Shown here piece after piece: positions 1 to 12,699 of a stretch of DNA of 64,000 nt. Position 1 is the first letter of the stretch; every line of letters starts with the position of its first letter. A program made the position numbers and the translations under genes. The notes under the pieces were generated by a model. That model saw only the letters and a program-made list of their open reading frames with translations. It did no database searches and was not told the DNA's origin. Source of the stretch: Megaleporinus macrocephalus (taxonomy: Eukaryota; Chordata; Actinopteri; Characiformes; Anostomidae); the NCBI GenBank assembly GCA_021613375.1, contig CM038706.1:26501366-26565365 (forward strand). The letters are read 5' to 3'.

Positions 1-3000
1 TGGATTACCAATCTACATCTACATTGCCGATCTACTTTTTTTATTTTATACTTTATTTTTTCCACCTGTTGTATTTGCCTCTTTTGGTAGACATGCTATG
101 TGGCACAATTCTTTATTTTGCACTGAACGAGTCAGAAGCATTCATCTCCTCCGCTCCACAAAGAGCGGACACGTTGAAAAAAAGTGAAAACTACATCAAA
201 CCTCAGACGACGGAACTGACCAGAATGCGATCAAAGCTCCGTAGTCTTAAGATTGACCACTGCGGTGCAGATTTGATCACATCAGAGTATAAATGCATTT
301 ATGAGAAATATTCCACTTGATACTTTTTTTCTTTTTTTTACATTTTACTGTAAGCTTCTTTTTATTTTTTGTTGTTGCAAAGAAAATAGTATTTACTTGT
401 GGCTTCTTAAAAACATATATAAATATATATATAAAAATATAAAGCAGGAATGTATATGAAATGTCAGATTTTACTTGTATTTTGCAAAGAGATAGCAATG
501 ATATTATAGAGGGCTATTTGTAGGAAAGAAAAATATGCATCATAGTGGCTTTATAGCACCACCTTAGAGAATTTCCTCTATTTTTGGATATATGTTAGGG
601 CTTTATATGAAAGACAGGACTTTTTTCAGTGTTTATATGCAAAAGCATTTTATATTATGTGTCCTGTGAATTGTCAATAGTCTGCACCGCTGAGGGTAAT
701 GGCTACAATTCCCACAGCTTGTGTTTCCATGGCTATTATGCTATCTAGAGAGTACCTTGTAGTGTTGCTTTGTATCATTAAGGCCATGATTTTTATGTTG
801 TTGTAAATAGAAGGAAAAAAAAGAATTTGAAAAGGCAATAAAAATTTTATTGATTAAAAAAACAACAAACACCTGTTTTGGCCCTAAATTATTTCGCTGC
901 TAATGCAGCCCTCTCCAAATCCCTTCTGCCTCCAGTCTTACTGAAAAGGCATAATAATCCATCTCCATCATAACTGTCCGCTTGCTGCTTGAACCTCTGA
1001 AGAGCTCTGGTGCTTAAAAAGGGGAATTCCACCCATTTTCGTAAATTTCTGCACAGGTCTTTTTTTATAGAGGTGTAAGAAAACATACAATTAAATATTG
1101 TAATATTGTGTTCTGTGATACTGAAGCAATTCTTAAAAGCACAGTATTGATTATTGATTGAGAGTTTCTATTGAAAGATTTATGGAAGACCAGTGATTCA
1201 TTTTGTGCTTTGCTTAAATCACAGATGGCTGGATAGCAGTGTTCTATAAGACTCACAGACAAGTAGCGTTAGGACGCAGAGAACATTAGCAAACCTATCT
1301 GACTAGTTAACGTTTTTATACTACTGGAGCAGAAAATATAAAACTGCCTCCAAAATGACAACTACAGGAAAAGCAAAAGCATACTGTACTTTTAATTTAT
1401 GTTAATATAATAACAGTTTTGTCCAAATATATTTTCTTTTCACTGATTCACTTATGCAGAAATTTTGGTGGAATTGGTGGAATTCCCCTTTAGTAGCAGT
1501 CAGGCAGAAAAAGAAAAAAAGAAAAAAACTTGCGCTGGCTGCTATATGATCTGTCCCTTCATTTCATTAGAAACTCTGTCCATTTACTTGACTGCTACTA
1601 ACCATTAGACATGTTGACTGTTCTGTTTTCATTCATTAGGCCTTTTCTCTTTTCATTTCTTCTTTCGTTAGCAAGTGAGCTACTGGAACAGGCACACTCT
1701 CCGTAAAATCACGCTTTGATTTCACTGCATCGTTTAGTTTGTCCAGCGCTCCCATATTCAGTCGGAGTTGTTCAGAATGATACGCGCGCTTGAACGTGGA
1801 GCATGATTGTTTATCATATTGTCATCCTGCCGTCACTAGCTGAAACTAATCTCCTCTCTATCTTTTTCTTTTCCTCCCTGTTTTTGTTTCCTTTCTGTTT
1901 CTCCCCCCTTCTTCCTTTCTGTTTCTCTAACCCACCCAGCCACCACCGGCAACTAACCCCTGACCTTCTGACCTCTCAACTTCACCCAATGATGACCTGC
2001 CCATTACCTGCCTGCAGATCACTTCTCTGCTCTAAACAAACAAACAAACAAACAAAAAAGAACAACCAATGAGCGAATGAAAGAAAGAAAGAGAGAGAGA
2101 GAGAATATTAAGCAGCCTTCACTGGTCAATGGCAGTGGAGAAACCGCTTCCCCACACCTGACGTAAGGACGCACGCCAAAAGCTGGAAGAAGAAGCCCCC
2201 CCCATGGTTCAAACTGGTCTGTCTGAGGTGGACCGCCCTGCCACTGTAGACCTGCACTCATTTGTAAAGCAATAAGCAATAACGATTAGCCCATTGTTCT
2301 CCACCAACTTCACCAAACGGAGGCTGCAAACTTCCCCACACACCACACACGACTGTAGACCTCCATGGCGTCAGCCTTCAGTCGAGGGGAGAAGGATTCG
2401 CGGCCCTCGTTGCCCTTTGGCCGGTAATTATCTGAATGTATTGTGTGATGGTGTGGCATTAGTGCATGCACCTTTCTCTCCCAGTACATTGGTTGTGTCC
2501 GCTCCTCTGAAATTCCATCAGTTGTGCATCAAACGGGAACGACATCATAAACACAGACAGACACAGCAAGGAGACATGCGTTCGCCCCTTCAAACAATCC
2601 AACACTTTCCAGTGGACGAGTTTCTCTGAGGATGTATAAGCCATGCTTGCCTATCTGCTGTACAAATGTATGAAATTTGTAGATGAAAAAAAATGTTTAA
2701 AGAGGAAAAAAAAAAAAAAGTCAAAGAACAAATGTACAGAAAAGAAAACTTTTATTATCCTCCAGTGCAGTGGAAGAAGATATATATTTTTACAAATAAG
2801 ACTTTTATACTCACAAGTATTGACAAGTGGGGGAAAAAAAAAAAAAAAAATCATACCGAACCCTTTATGAAGTGAAAACAATCCAGTTTTCTGTAATTGG
2901 ATTTCAAACCAGATGACCAAAACAATCCTTCCGTCCTACTGCCGAGGGGTTGAAATGGAAACATTACGAAGTGCCTTATCGTGGTTCTCATGGTTTCTTC

Positions 3001-5320
3001 GATCTGAATGTGTCATAATTAGTGGCGAAAGAACAGACCAGAGTTCAGTGCATGCAGCTTTCTCTGAGTGAGTAACGAAATCTTGGAATGTTCAGTCAGC
3101 CATCCCTGGTCTGACCTGACGTGGTCCTAATTCAGTTTTCAATCTTCTTACCCATTCTTCAGTGACTACTGTGAATTATTTGGGAAATACTTGGAGACTG
3201 GTGTGTAAGTTAGGTGTGGGCCCACATATAGGCCTTTAGAGTTTGAGGCCCAAATGAGGGCAGGACAGTCAGTCCAACTCCTCCTATTAGTTATTGGCAT
3301 TTTCACATTTATTTGTTAAAAGTTGTTAAAAGGGTGTTTTTGTCTGACAGTGCAATATAAATTCACCCCCAGTCTATTCACCTTATATGTAGTGTAGATC
3401 AGCAGAGGCAGACTGTGACTGTGTTAGAGCTAGGCCTTTGATTTAGACCACGCATGTCAAGAAAGCATTTAAAGAAATGTCATTTGTGCTAGCGTCCCTA
3501 TGGGGTTCCAGTAGGTGAATTTTTTTGGCGGCTGTAGATTAAATACCTTCAAAGCTTCTAAAAGACTTTTCTTGTTTTACTTGATGGTTGTGGCAGACGT
3601 ATTAGCATATTGTTGCTGTCCAAAAGAAAACAAATACCTCCAAAATGGTAACTTTACAGGAGAGACTTTACAGTAACTTTACCTCTTAATGTAGGTGCAA
3701 AAACACTCACAGTGACTACCAAACCATTGACTCGACTGCTGCTGGAATTTAACTCTTCTGTTTTTTATCCAAGAAATCATTAGGCTGCCTAAAAGACCCT
3801 AAGGGTTGCCCTCTGGTGTGTATATATGTGAAGATATGCAGGTCCAGGCTGAATAATTAGTCTGAAATAGGAATAGCATTGAGCCTAAAACCTTGAGACT
3901 TCTTGACTGGGCTTTAATATTGTGGTCAGTAGGTCAATGAAGGAATAATCCATAAGCACTATACACTCATCAAACACTTTATTGGGAACCTCCTAGGTCC
4001 TCCTAGGAACTCATCAGCTCCAGTTACCATATAGGGTGACTTTGTTGTTCCACAATTACAAACTGTAGTCCATCTGTTTCTTTGATTCCCCTTGTTCTTC
4101 AATGGTCAGGACCCCCACTAGACCACTATAGATAGGGCAGGTATTATTTGGGTGGTGGGTCATTTTTAGCACTGCAGTGATACTGACGTGGTGGTGATGT
4201 GTTAGTGTGTGTTGTGCTGGTATAAGTAGATCAGTCACAGCAGTGCTGCTGGAGTCTAAACACTGTGTCCACTCACTGTCCTCTCTATTAAACAGACCAA
4301 CAGAGTCTAAAAGATATCTTCTTAGAGAGCTGTACAGATGTGTTGGAAATTTTCTAGTCCTTCATCAGCGGTCACAGGATGAGAAACAGGACTACAGTCT
4401 GCAGTCGTAGAGCTACAAAGTGGAGATACTAAAAGGACAGTGAGTGTAGAAACAAGGAGGTATTTGTAAAAGTGCTCAGTGAGTGTATATTAGTGGTGAG
4501 TGTGGCCTGTTTTCAGTGAGGTACTCTCAGACAGGTGAAAAGAAGAGATATGGGTTGTAATATGAACTCCACTGTCCGACTTGCGATCCTCAATGAAAGC
4601 TGCATCCACTGGCCATGCTGGACTGCACCATACTACTGTGTCGTATGCCCCCCACCCCCTCCTCCCCGACCCCTAAATCTTTCTTTACTATGCAACAGAA
4701 TGGCCTCTGACGTCTTGTGGGGAGTCTCTGTGTTAACGCGTCTTCCTGTCCCGTCCTCCCTCCACCACTGTTTTTTAGTTGGGATTCTGCAGTGCCATGA
4801 CAGTGTTGTTGTAATTATGAAGGTATTATAATTGAGGTCCAATGTGTTTTTGGAATAAAATGAAAAAAGCCTGTTACATCAAAAACACATTTGTTTTTAA
4901 TAGCTAAGACTACGAGAAAGGGTCAAATATGAGAATGTTTTATGGAGAAAAAAAAAAAAACACTACAGTACAGGTTAGATCTATGTATGGGCAAGCCGTA
5001 CCATCAGTATCGCATGATCTTTTACCCTCAATAGCAATGAAATGATAAAACCGTTTTGTTTTGCTTTTCCAAAAATGAGTTTTCCGGGATTATTCAATTT
5101 ATCGATGTGAATGTTCTTAATCATCTTGAGTGAATACGTGTGTTGCAGACATGCAGACAGAAGTCTCTGTGTTAGATTCATGCTACGTGTGCGCCCCTGC
5201 CCAAGTATTGCCTATGAGAAAATACGTATGTCTGTATCAACAGCCATTGTTACAAGTTTATACCGTATTTTTCTATCTTATTTTATATGTATGTAATAAA
5301 CTACATTAAAATGCCTTGTC
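1..5320 (+). other. Gene-free stretch, possible 3' UTR-like sequence of a gene off the left edge
   Basis: No coding frame in this stretch is convincing. The DNA is AT-rich with U-rich runs, and it has several plus-strand AATAAA-type signals followed by A- or T-rich sequence: near 837, near 4853, and near 5297 where the sequence then changes character. This is how a long vertebrate 3' UTR, with several possible ends, looks in genomic DNA. The coding part would lie left of position 1. A foldback repeat is inserted at 3962-4487. A CT-rich and then GA-rich run lies at about 1850-2105. The parent gene cannot be identified, and ordinary intergenic sequence is a fair alternative. Confidence 0.25.
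3962..4487. mobile_element. Foldback DNA repeat, copy A (internally deleted)
   Basis: Both ends are visible. The left end reads TACACTCATCAAACACTTTA, and the reverse complement of the right end begins TACACTCACTGAGCACTTTT. The interior carries the family landmarks: a GTAGTCCATCTGTTTCT block, CAATGGTCAGGACCC, the GTATTATTTGGGTGGTGG block and CACAGCAGTGCTGCTGGAGT. The second half, which should mirror the first, is mostly missing. Related copies are at 18373, 41554, 50838, 62660 and 63880. It is non-autonomous with no transposase frame. The flanks suggest a TA target. Confidence 0.75.
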
Positions 5321-7330
5321 TCCATACAATGTGTAAACCAAGAGTCCTTCATGAACAGCTTGCTGTGCCGCTCAGCCCCCTCAGCACGTCCTACAGCATT
5401 TTTTTACTGCCAGACGTTAACAGCGTATGCTCCTACCGCTGCCAAAATCATCAGATCGATCGTTTCAGATGAGGCCCTTTAGTGGAACACTGCATTCGGA
5501 AAGCCTAGTGATATTAATGGACCCGCGCCAAGAGAGCACTTTCAAAATTAGTAGAGTCGTATATCACGTTATTCCTAACAAGCTGTGCGAGAACCTACTG
5601 CAGAGAAATTAAGAAAAACTTTTAACGCTAATAGCCTCCATATAATTTAACTCTTAAATACATCTAGAACATTCCTCATACTTTAATGGCATCACTTCCA
5701 CAAATAACCTTTATTAAAAGTCTTGGTCCTTGGCATTGTGGCAAGTGTGGTCAGAGTCGATGGCAACTTTTTGGTGATTACACTCAATACGAAGGCGTTT
5801 AAAGGGGTGAGCATATAACAAATCATTGATTCCTTTTTTTAGGTGGGTCTACGGGTGAACAAGGTTAACCTGAAACTTTTCTCAGTGTCCTCAGCAGCAA
5901 AAAGACTTGCGGCGATGAATTCCTACCAGAAGATGGCCGGTTTGAATCTGAGGTCCTACAGAAAGTTACCTCTTTAAACTGCACTATACTATTGTGTGTG
6001 TCAAAGCCTTGCTATGAAAAAGTTCATGATGGTTAAAAAGAGTTAACCATCATGGAGAACATTCTGGGGGCTTCACACCGCACCCACCCCAATAATATTG
6101 GGCCTCATTCATCAGTATCTTTATTCTTCAGTTTTTCTCAAATCTGTTCTCAAGAAAGGTCCTATAACAAAGTCAGATTCATGATTCTTAAACCACAGAA
6201 TTGTTCACACTTTTGTGTTCTTGAGTGTTTGTAGATTCTGTTCCAAATAAAACACTGCTTTATATTTCTTTTTGAGAGTAGTTGGTGAATAAGGCCAAGA
6301 ATGAAATCAAGAATTAACTATATTGTAAAAAGCACATATTTGGGGTGCAAGAAACAAACTTCTCTTTATGCTCCTCTTTGTTGTCTTCTGTACAGAGAAT
6401 CATCAGGGCTTGGAGAAAAGGAAATAGCTTCTACCCCCCCCATCCATTTCAATAAAACATGCATGGTTCTGGCCAAAAGGGAACATAATCTAAACGAAAG
6501 ACCAGGACTGGATGAAACCCGGACTTAAATTCAAGAAACGCTGTATACATTTCCTTTTAGTTTCTTTAGCTCACGCTCAGAGTATCAATTATAGCTTCAG
6601 GGTGGGCTTCCTGCCAGAACAACAAACATAACCCCAAAGCTCACTGAGTAATCCACATTGTCCAACAACTCTGAAACAAAAATCAAAAGAAAATACAATT
6701 ATCTTCCCAACCCATTGGTTTTTTAAATGGCGTCAACTGTTTCACAGAGAGAACAGAGTACAATATTTATAATGTTTGTATGAAACAAAACTAGAGTGTC
6801 ATATTAAACATTAAGCACAGCTTTAATTCCAAATCAAAGATGTAAATGAAATAAAGAATCAATGTAAGTGTATGAATATAGAAATATATGGCTGACAGGC
6901 AGTCTAGTTGGCTACTTTTTGGTTATTTTGGATTTATTTAACTTCAGCTCACTTCAAGTTTCTCAGACTCTGAAACTGTTTTGTGTGGGCAGGGCCAGAG
7001 ACATCAGCCTCAGGAAATGCTTACCGAAGTGTTACCCAAGATTAGGACCGCCCAGTTTACTGCGTGACGAGAGAAATTTAGTCAGATACAGCAGACATTT
7101 GGGAAAATATTCATTAGATATTACTTTGTGCATGAATGTTGTGGCCCAGAAGAAAACAATTACCTTCATTAGAAAGAAACACACATTTACTTTCCCCGCG
7201 ACTTTTAAGATCTGTAATGTTTTAGCTTAAAATATTCTTCAATTTAGGTAAAAAACAAATCATTAATTAAGTAAAACTTTACAACACAATGTGAAGAAGT
7301 AACAGTTTAGATGGTATGTATTATGGTTGG
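5321..7330. other. Gene-free stretch, no recognisable feature
   Basis: Only short chance reading frames are present. A perfect 12-bp inverted repeat (CATGATGGTTAA at 6025-6036, mirrored at 6043-6054) is the only structure noticed. An AATAAA lies at 6247. Nothing here supports a gene. Confidence 0.5.
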
Positions 7331-7460
7331 CTGAATCTCTTGACAAACAACCATTGAGGAAGTAGGAGGCAATGAAGAGGTAGACAAGCGTAAGGTCTGT
7401 TTACTGGAGTCCATGTTTAAGGTGCAGACTAGAATAAGAAGTGCTGGAGAGTACATGATG
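7331..7460. repeat. Unclassified interspersed sequence flanking a Tc1 insertion, left part
   Basis: This block and the one at 8648-9065 sit on either side of the Tc1-like element. They look like the two halves of an older repeat split by the insertion. Phrases such as CTGGAGTCCATGTTTAAGG resemble fish repeat consensus sequences known to me, but the class is not clear. Confidence 0.3.
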
Positions 7461-7462
7461 TA

Positions 7463-8645
7463 CAGGGGTTGGACAATTGAACTGAAACACCTGGTTTAAG
7501 ACCACAAGGGGATTTTAGAGGGATTTTAAGCCATTCTTCTTGCAGGACAGTGGTCATGTCACTACGATGCTGTTGGAGGAAAACGTTTCCTGACTCGCTC
7601 CTCCAAAATACCCCAAAGTGGCTCAATAATATTTAGATCTGGTGACTGACAGGCCATGGGAGATGTTCAATTTCACTTTCATGTTCATTAAACCAATCTT
7701 TCACCAGTCTTTCAATCTTTCACCAGCTGTGTGTATTGGTGCATTGTCATCCTGATACACGGCACCGCCTTCAGGATACAATGTTTGAACCATTGGATGC
7801 ACATGGTCCTCCAGAATGGTTCGGTAGTCCTTGGCAGTGACACGCCCATCTAGCACAAGTATTGGGCCATGAGAATGCCATGATATGGCAGCCCAAACCA
7901 TCACTGATCCACCCCCATGCTTCACTGTAGGCATGCAACAGTCTGGGTGGTACGCTTCTTTGGGGCTTCTCCACACCGTAACGCTCCCGGATGTGGGGAA
8001 AACAGTAAAGGTGGACTCATCAGAGAACAATACATGTTTCACATTGTCCACAGCCCAGCATTTGCACCATTGAAACCGACGTTTGGCATTGGCACGAGTG
8101 ACCAAAGGTTTGGCTGTAGCAGCCTGGCCGTGTATAATGACCCTGTGGAGCTCCCGACGGACAGTTCTGGTGGAAACAGGAGAGCTGAGGTGCACATTTT
8201 ATTCTGCCGTGATTTAGGCAGCCGTGATTTTATGTTTTTTGGATTCAATCCGGGTTAGCACCCCAACATCCCTTTCAGATAGTTTCTCTTGCGTCCACAG
8301 TTAATTCTGTTGGATGTGGTTCGTCCTTCTTGGTGGTATGCTGACATTACCCTGGATACCGTGGCTCTTGATACATTACAAAGACTTGCTGTCTTGATCA
8401 CAGATGTGCCAGCAAGACGTGCACCAACAATTTGTCCTTTTTTGAACTCTGGTATGTCCCATAATGTTGTGTTATTGGAATATTTTGAGCTAAACTGTGC
8501 TCTTACCTGCTAACTGAACTTCACACTCTGCTCTTACTGGTGCAATGTGCAATTAATGAAGATTGGCCACCAGACTGGTCCAATTTAGCCATGAAACCTC
8601 CCACACTAAAATGACAGGTGTTTCAGTTTCATTGTCCAACCCCTG
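7463..8645 (-). mobile_element. Tc1-like DNA transposon, complete with both inverted ends
   Basis: The element is 1,183 bp. The left end CAGGGGTTGGACAATTGAAC is matched by the reverse complement of the right end, CAGGGGTTGGACAATGAAAC, and the match continues into the CTGAAACACCTG motif. It is flanked by TA on both sides (7461-7462 and 8646-8647), the expected mariner/Tc1 target duplication. Size, ends and the degraded transposase inside all agree with a Tc1-family copy that was once autonomous. Confidence 0.92.
7500..8515 (-). pseudogene. Broken Tc1-like transposase
   Basis: Read on the minus strand, the product shows an N-terminal helix-turn-helix part (LCNVSRATVSRVMSAYH) in one frame. The catalytic domain follows in another frame (open from 8195 to 7701) with VLFSDESTF and YQDDNAPIHT. 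A third frame gives SPDLNIIEPLWGILEERV, and a tail with VLQEEWLKIPL follows. All three acidic catalytic residues of the DDE triad can therefore be located. At least two frameshifts, near 8255 and near 7710 (a small duplication around GAAAGATTG), plus a stop near the C-terminus break the gene. It cannot make a full protein as read, but it is young enough that all domains are recognisable. The family cuts and pastes the element into TA sites. Confidence 0.9.
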
Positions 8646-8647
8646 TA

Positions 8648-9065
8648 AACAAGAACATAAAACGAAAATAATAATAATAATAATAATAAGCAAAGCAAAA
8701 GCGAAACGCCACAAATACACAAAGCAATACAATCCCACACTTCCACACAATCACAATTTCACAACTTATACAATGCCAGACAAATACAGGGAGCAGACAG
8801 AGAGGCATAAAAGCACACGGGAGACGCGGAACATCTGGGACAGGGAGGAGCCACAAACCAGGAACAGGTGAGGGGTGGGACGAGAGGGCGGAGACAAGGA
8901 GGACCACATGGAACATATCAACAGAGTGTAAATAAAGCAGAGACAGACGGAAGAAGAAGCATAACACGACAGGCAAAAACTAAAGAAGTGCTGTAAATAG
9001 AAGCAAAACAAAAGCTAGCATTGCAGCTGCTTTCCACCACTCGAGACCTTGATCACAGATCCTGG
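8648..9065. repeat. Unclassified interspersed sequence flanking a Tc1 insertion, right part
   Basis: An (ATA/ATT)n tract at about 8668-8689 is followed by low-complexity sequence. On the minus strand it reads as CT-rich phrases such as CACCTGTTCCTGGTTTGTGG, which resemble fish interspersed repeats. Several overlapping open frames exist, but their composition is low-complexity and none resembles a known protein. Confidence 0.3.
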
Positions 9066-9560
9066 TGAGTAACGAGATGAAAGCTTGATGCAGGACAGGT
9101 TGTGTAATCTAACGCATTTCTCCTTAAACTTCCATTCAAAATCAAGGATATTTTTTTCTTCTCCTTTCAAGTTACATTTTCAGAGCTATGACAACAATAT
9201 GAATTATAATGTTTTGGGTTGTACATTTATATAGACAGTTCTTCACTGATGTCACATTTTAACATGTTATTAAAGCTATACTGTGTAGTGTATTTATTTT
9301 AATCAGTGCTTCATAATACTGCACTGCACCATGTCCACAGATCAGTCACATTCAGTCAGTCTAACCTTAGGCCACTTGTGACCCCCTTCTAAACTAGATT
9401 TAATAAAATGTTACCAACAACATACCTGATATACCATGTAAGAATTAAATGTTGATGTAGCTGATCATGATAACAGTACTGTAAGGTCATATCACCCACC
9501 CATACAATAGACCTTCACCATGCTCTTGTTTTCTCACTCGTCACCAGCCCAGTTGAGCGA
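9066..9560. other. Gene-free stretch, nothing recognised
   Basis: AT-rich sequence without reading frames, repeats or motifs that I can name. Confidence 0.5.
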
Positions 9561-10150
9561 GAAGCTCCCTCAGTGAGACTCGCTTTATTTGTCTCTCCAG
9601 TCCTCTTCACCCTTTTTTTACTCTCTGCATCCTCTAACCCCTCGTTCTCATCCTCCTCCTCATCCTCGTCCTCTGGATCCGGGGCCCGTGCAGCCGGAAA
9701 TTGCCGTGTCTATCACAGGGCTCAAATTGCCTGGGCCTCTGCGGTCCTCTGCTCGCCGCTGATAAGGCTTGTTGGGGGCCCCGCTGGCTGTTTGGGGGGG
9801 GTGGGGAGAAATCGCATCTTGAGTCGCCACCGGGTGTTGAGCCATGAAAGTGTTTGTTGCAGAGGAGAGAAAAAGCGCAGCTCACAGACCTCACGACCGG
9901 GGGCCACGGGATGCAGCCCTTCTCTCCACCCCCACCATCACCACCACCACCACTCTTTACTCCTATTTTTTCCCCCTCCTCACTCTCTCACTCTCACTTC
10001 CCCAGTTCCTCGCCTCCTCTCTCCACTTCTCTCAACTCGCAGTGCGCTCCGGGGCAGAGGGGGCGTCAATTATACAGCGGCAGCGAGAGAGAGGATATTA
10101 AATCTAGAATGCATTGCGTCGTTGCCCAGATGAGGAACGGGCATTAAAAT
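9560..10150. promoter_or_regulatory. GC-rich unique block, candidate conserved regulatory DNA or distal exon
   Basis: This block is much richer in G+C and CpG than its surroundings and contains no transposon motif. It has a CT/TCC run, then complex sequence (about 9675-9850) including a G8-type run near 9795, then a CACCAC-rich tract and another CT run. Several overlapping open frames are serine-, proline- or histidine-rich and look like by-products of the composition. It could be an enhancer or CpG-type element of a gene outside the window. No splice-bounded exon could be shown. Confidence 0.35.
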
Positions 10151-10463
10151 GAACTAGTGCACCTTGTAATGAAAACAGCAACTATAACAGGCGTGCATTC
10201 AAGGAACGGGTGGGTGATAACGCAGCGTCTGTAGACGAGACGGCGTTTACATGTTTTCTGCTTCTGTACTCCGGCAACGCACAAAAATCATAGCTGTAGG
10301 AACGTGAGCTGCTGCATTCAGCTTACTGTGTTGAAAGAATCAGAATCAGGCTTTCCTGGCCTCCTAGTCACTATATGTTTGTATGTGGACACCTGATATA
10401 CTATATTACACCTTGTGGGACATCCCATTCCAAAACCATGGGCATTAATATGGAGTTGTCCCC

Positions 10464-10465
<2 letters not shown>
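10151..10465. other. Gene-free stretch, nothing recognised
   Basis: Ordinary-looking sequence leading into a TA microsatellite. No gene or named repeat is seen. Confidence 0.4.

Positions 10466-10550
<85 letters not shown>
10466..10550. repeat. (TA)n microsatellite
   Basis: About 42 uninterrupted TA units. The reading frame through it (alternating Ile/Tyr) is an artefact of the repeat. Confidence 0.97.
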
Positions 10551-10553
<3 letters not shown>

Positions 10554-11100
10554 TGTCAGTAGGCGTGTTGGTTACTGTGTACGTTTAAGGCAAAGGTGTT
10601 CATTCTGGTTAATGAGCACACAATCTCTCAATCTCTCTCTCAAAGTTTGGCCCTGAGTTTTCTACCAGAACAAAGATACAATGTCCAGGATTAGAATGGT
10701 GATTTGAAATCATTAGTCTTGGGATTTTCCTTCTTGGGAGTTGAACACAGGAGCTTTAGAGCTGCAGCCGGACACTCTGCCATTGACGAATCTGATGGTC
10801 ATATAGTTTCATATAAACATATAGAGAAAAAATAAAGTAGTAAAAAATTGGTTGTTTGATTAGAGTCTTAGAGGAATCACCTTTACTGCGCTAAACAATC
10901 ATGTACAAAAAACCTGTTGACTCAAAAAACAAATTCAGTTGCAAGAAATCAGAATAATTCCCTTTAGAATTACCTGAATTTCAGCAATGATTTTTAATAA
11001 AATGTGGTCTGATCATTATCTAAGTCAAAATTAGACACCTATTTGTCGGACACAACTTACAAAAAATAATAACACATAAAGAGTCTTCTTTCATGTCTTT
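10551..11100. other. Gene-free stretch, nothing recognised
   Basis: AT-rich sequence without supportable features. It may include the degraded edge of the transposon remnant that follows. Confidence 0.4.
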
Positions 11101-11199
11101 TATTGATCACACTCAGTAACATCTAAAGCGCAGGCTAGAAAAAAAGTATGCAAGTACTTTGAATTGAATAACCTGAAGATATCCTTTTTACAGCAAGCA

Positions 11200-12010
11200 A
11201 CTCCTCAAAATGTATAAAGTAAGATTAGCTCGATGTTGCTGAGGACTTTTGGGCCATTCGTCCTGCAAATGTCTTTCAGTTAATCAGTATTTCAGGGATG
11301 TCTTGCTTGCACAGACAGCCTTCTTCAGGTCAGACTACTGCATCTCGATAAGGTTTAGGTCAGACCTCTGAGCCATTCCAAAACACAGATCTTCCTCCTA
11401 TTCAACCATGCTTTATTTCATTACCTTGTGCGCCTCTTCAGTTTGAGGTCATGGACGGTTGCCCTTACATTCTCCTGTGAAATGTTTTGATGCCCCCTTT
11501 CTGATCGCAAGACATCCAGACCATGATGCCCCCTCCACCATGCTTCACAGTTGCTGTGCAGTGTAATCCGTCCTCCAGTCTTGTGTATTTCTGCTAAAAA
11601 GTCCCACTTTCGTCTCGTCTGTCCATACAACATTTTCCCAGCAGGCCATCCTTGATGGTGTTCTTCTATGGACACAATGCATGTTCAGTGTTTTTCTAAT
11701 GCAGGACACATGAACAACGAATTTGTAGATGTGTAGTATATTTTCTGTTAACCTTGGGTTCTTTCTCACCTCCTTAAGGATTGCCCTTTGAGTTCTTGGA
11801 GATCTTTCAGCAGGTTGCCCCGTCCTGGGGAGAGCAGTCCTGCCCTGAATTTACCCCACTTGTAGATAATGTGTGTAACTATGTTCTGAGACAGGTTTGA
11901 CCAGGTTTTTTCAGCTTTGTGCGTCTCTATAAAACATCTGAAGTCTTCTGAAAGTTGTTTGCACTGATTAACACTAGTTTTAGCCTAAGACGCTCTGCCT
12001 GCATGTAGAT
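11200..12010 (-). pseudogene. Old Tc1-like transposase remnant
   Basis: Minus-strand frames give recognisable but scrambled Tc1 transposase pieces. NPRLTENILHI is followed by a RKTLNMHCVHRRTPSRM region (the second helix-turn-helix and linker), then ENVVWTDETKVGLFSRN (first catalytic Asp). In a shifted frame GGRITLHSNCEAWWRGHHG corresponds to the usual VKHGGG region. Stops and frameshifts are frequent. The inverted ends could not be located, so the boundaries are approximate. It is clearly older than the copy at 7463-8645 and of a different Tc1 subfamily. Confidence 0.8.
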
Positions 12011-12699
12011 GGAGAGTCTGATATCTTTAGTGCATTAACCTGGCCATGCTGTCAGGATTCTGTATCATTTCCACGTATTGTGTAATGTTTAATGTTATCT
12101 ATTTTTTCTGTGTTTTTCAGATTTTATACATTATATCAAACAGCAGACTTGTGATTGGTTGTTCTGCAGGTCAGCTGATTTTCTTTTTCCTGCAGTAGTA
12201 GGGCAGCTCATGACCACATTAAGTGGCAAAAGGTACAATACTCTCCCAAAAGAGCCCGACAGTGTGGAACTAGGTTCACACTAACCTTTTATGAGTAGAA
12301 GAGATTTATTAGTAACCAGGCTTTGTATGCTGCCTTTATTCATTGGACAAAGCACCTGTGAAACCCACAATTCCAATCTTATTACCTTAATCTAAACAGC
12401 TTTTGCCAATTAGCTCCAGGAAAAGTCATTAACACAAAGGGTCCCTTATTTTTTCCAGCCTGCTCTGAGGATGTTACTGAATGTGTTCAATAAAATACAT
12501 AAAATGCGAAACTGTGTGTTATTAGTTCAGTTAGATGAACTAATGTGTTTGTTTAGAATTGTGACTTACTTGTGACAATGCAGTTCACTTACCTTTTCCT
12601 GTAACTGTAGTGTTGGAGTAGTTTCTCAAAATACGTAATCCATGAAAATTACTCATTATTCCCCTCTACCTGTAAAACCACTGCGCCCACTGAAAGGTT
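12011..12699. other. Gene-free stretch, nothing recognised
   Basis: No open frame, named repeat or strong motif. An AATAAA at about 12490 is unsupported by any neighbouring gene. Confidence 0.4.

Noticed and set aside
9573..10133. 186-codon plus-strand frame
   Set aside because: Rich in runs of Ser, His and Pro produced by CT- and CAC-repeats; overlapping frames on both strands are equally open; no domain.
10738..10800. Possible tRNA-like segment (GAGCTGCAGCCGGACACTCTGCC)
   Set aside because: No clover-leaf arms or A/B box pair could be built around it.
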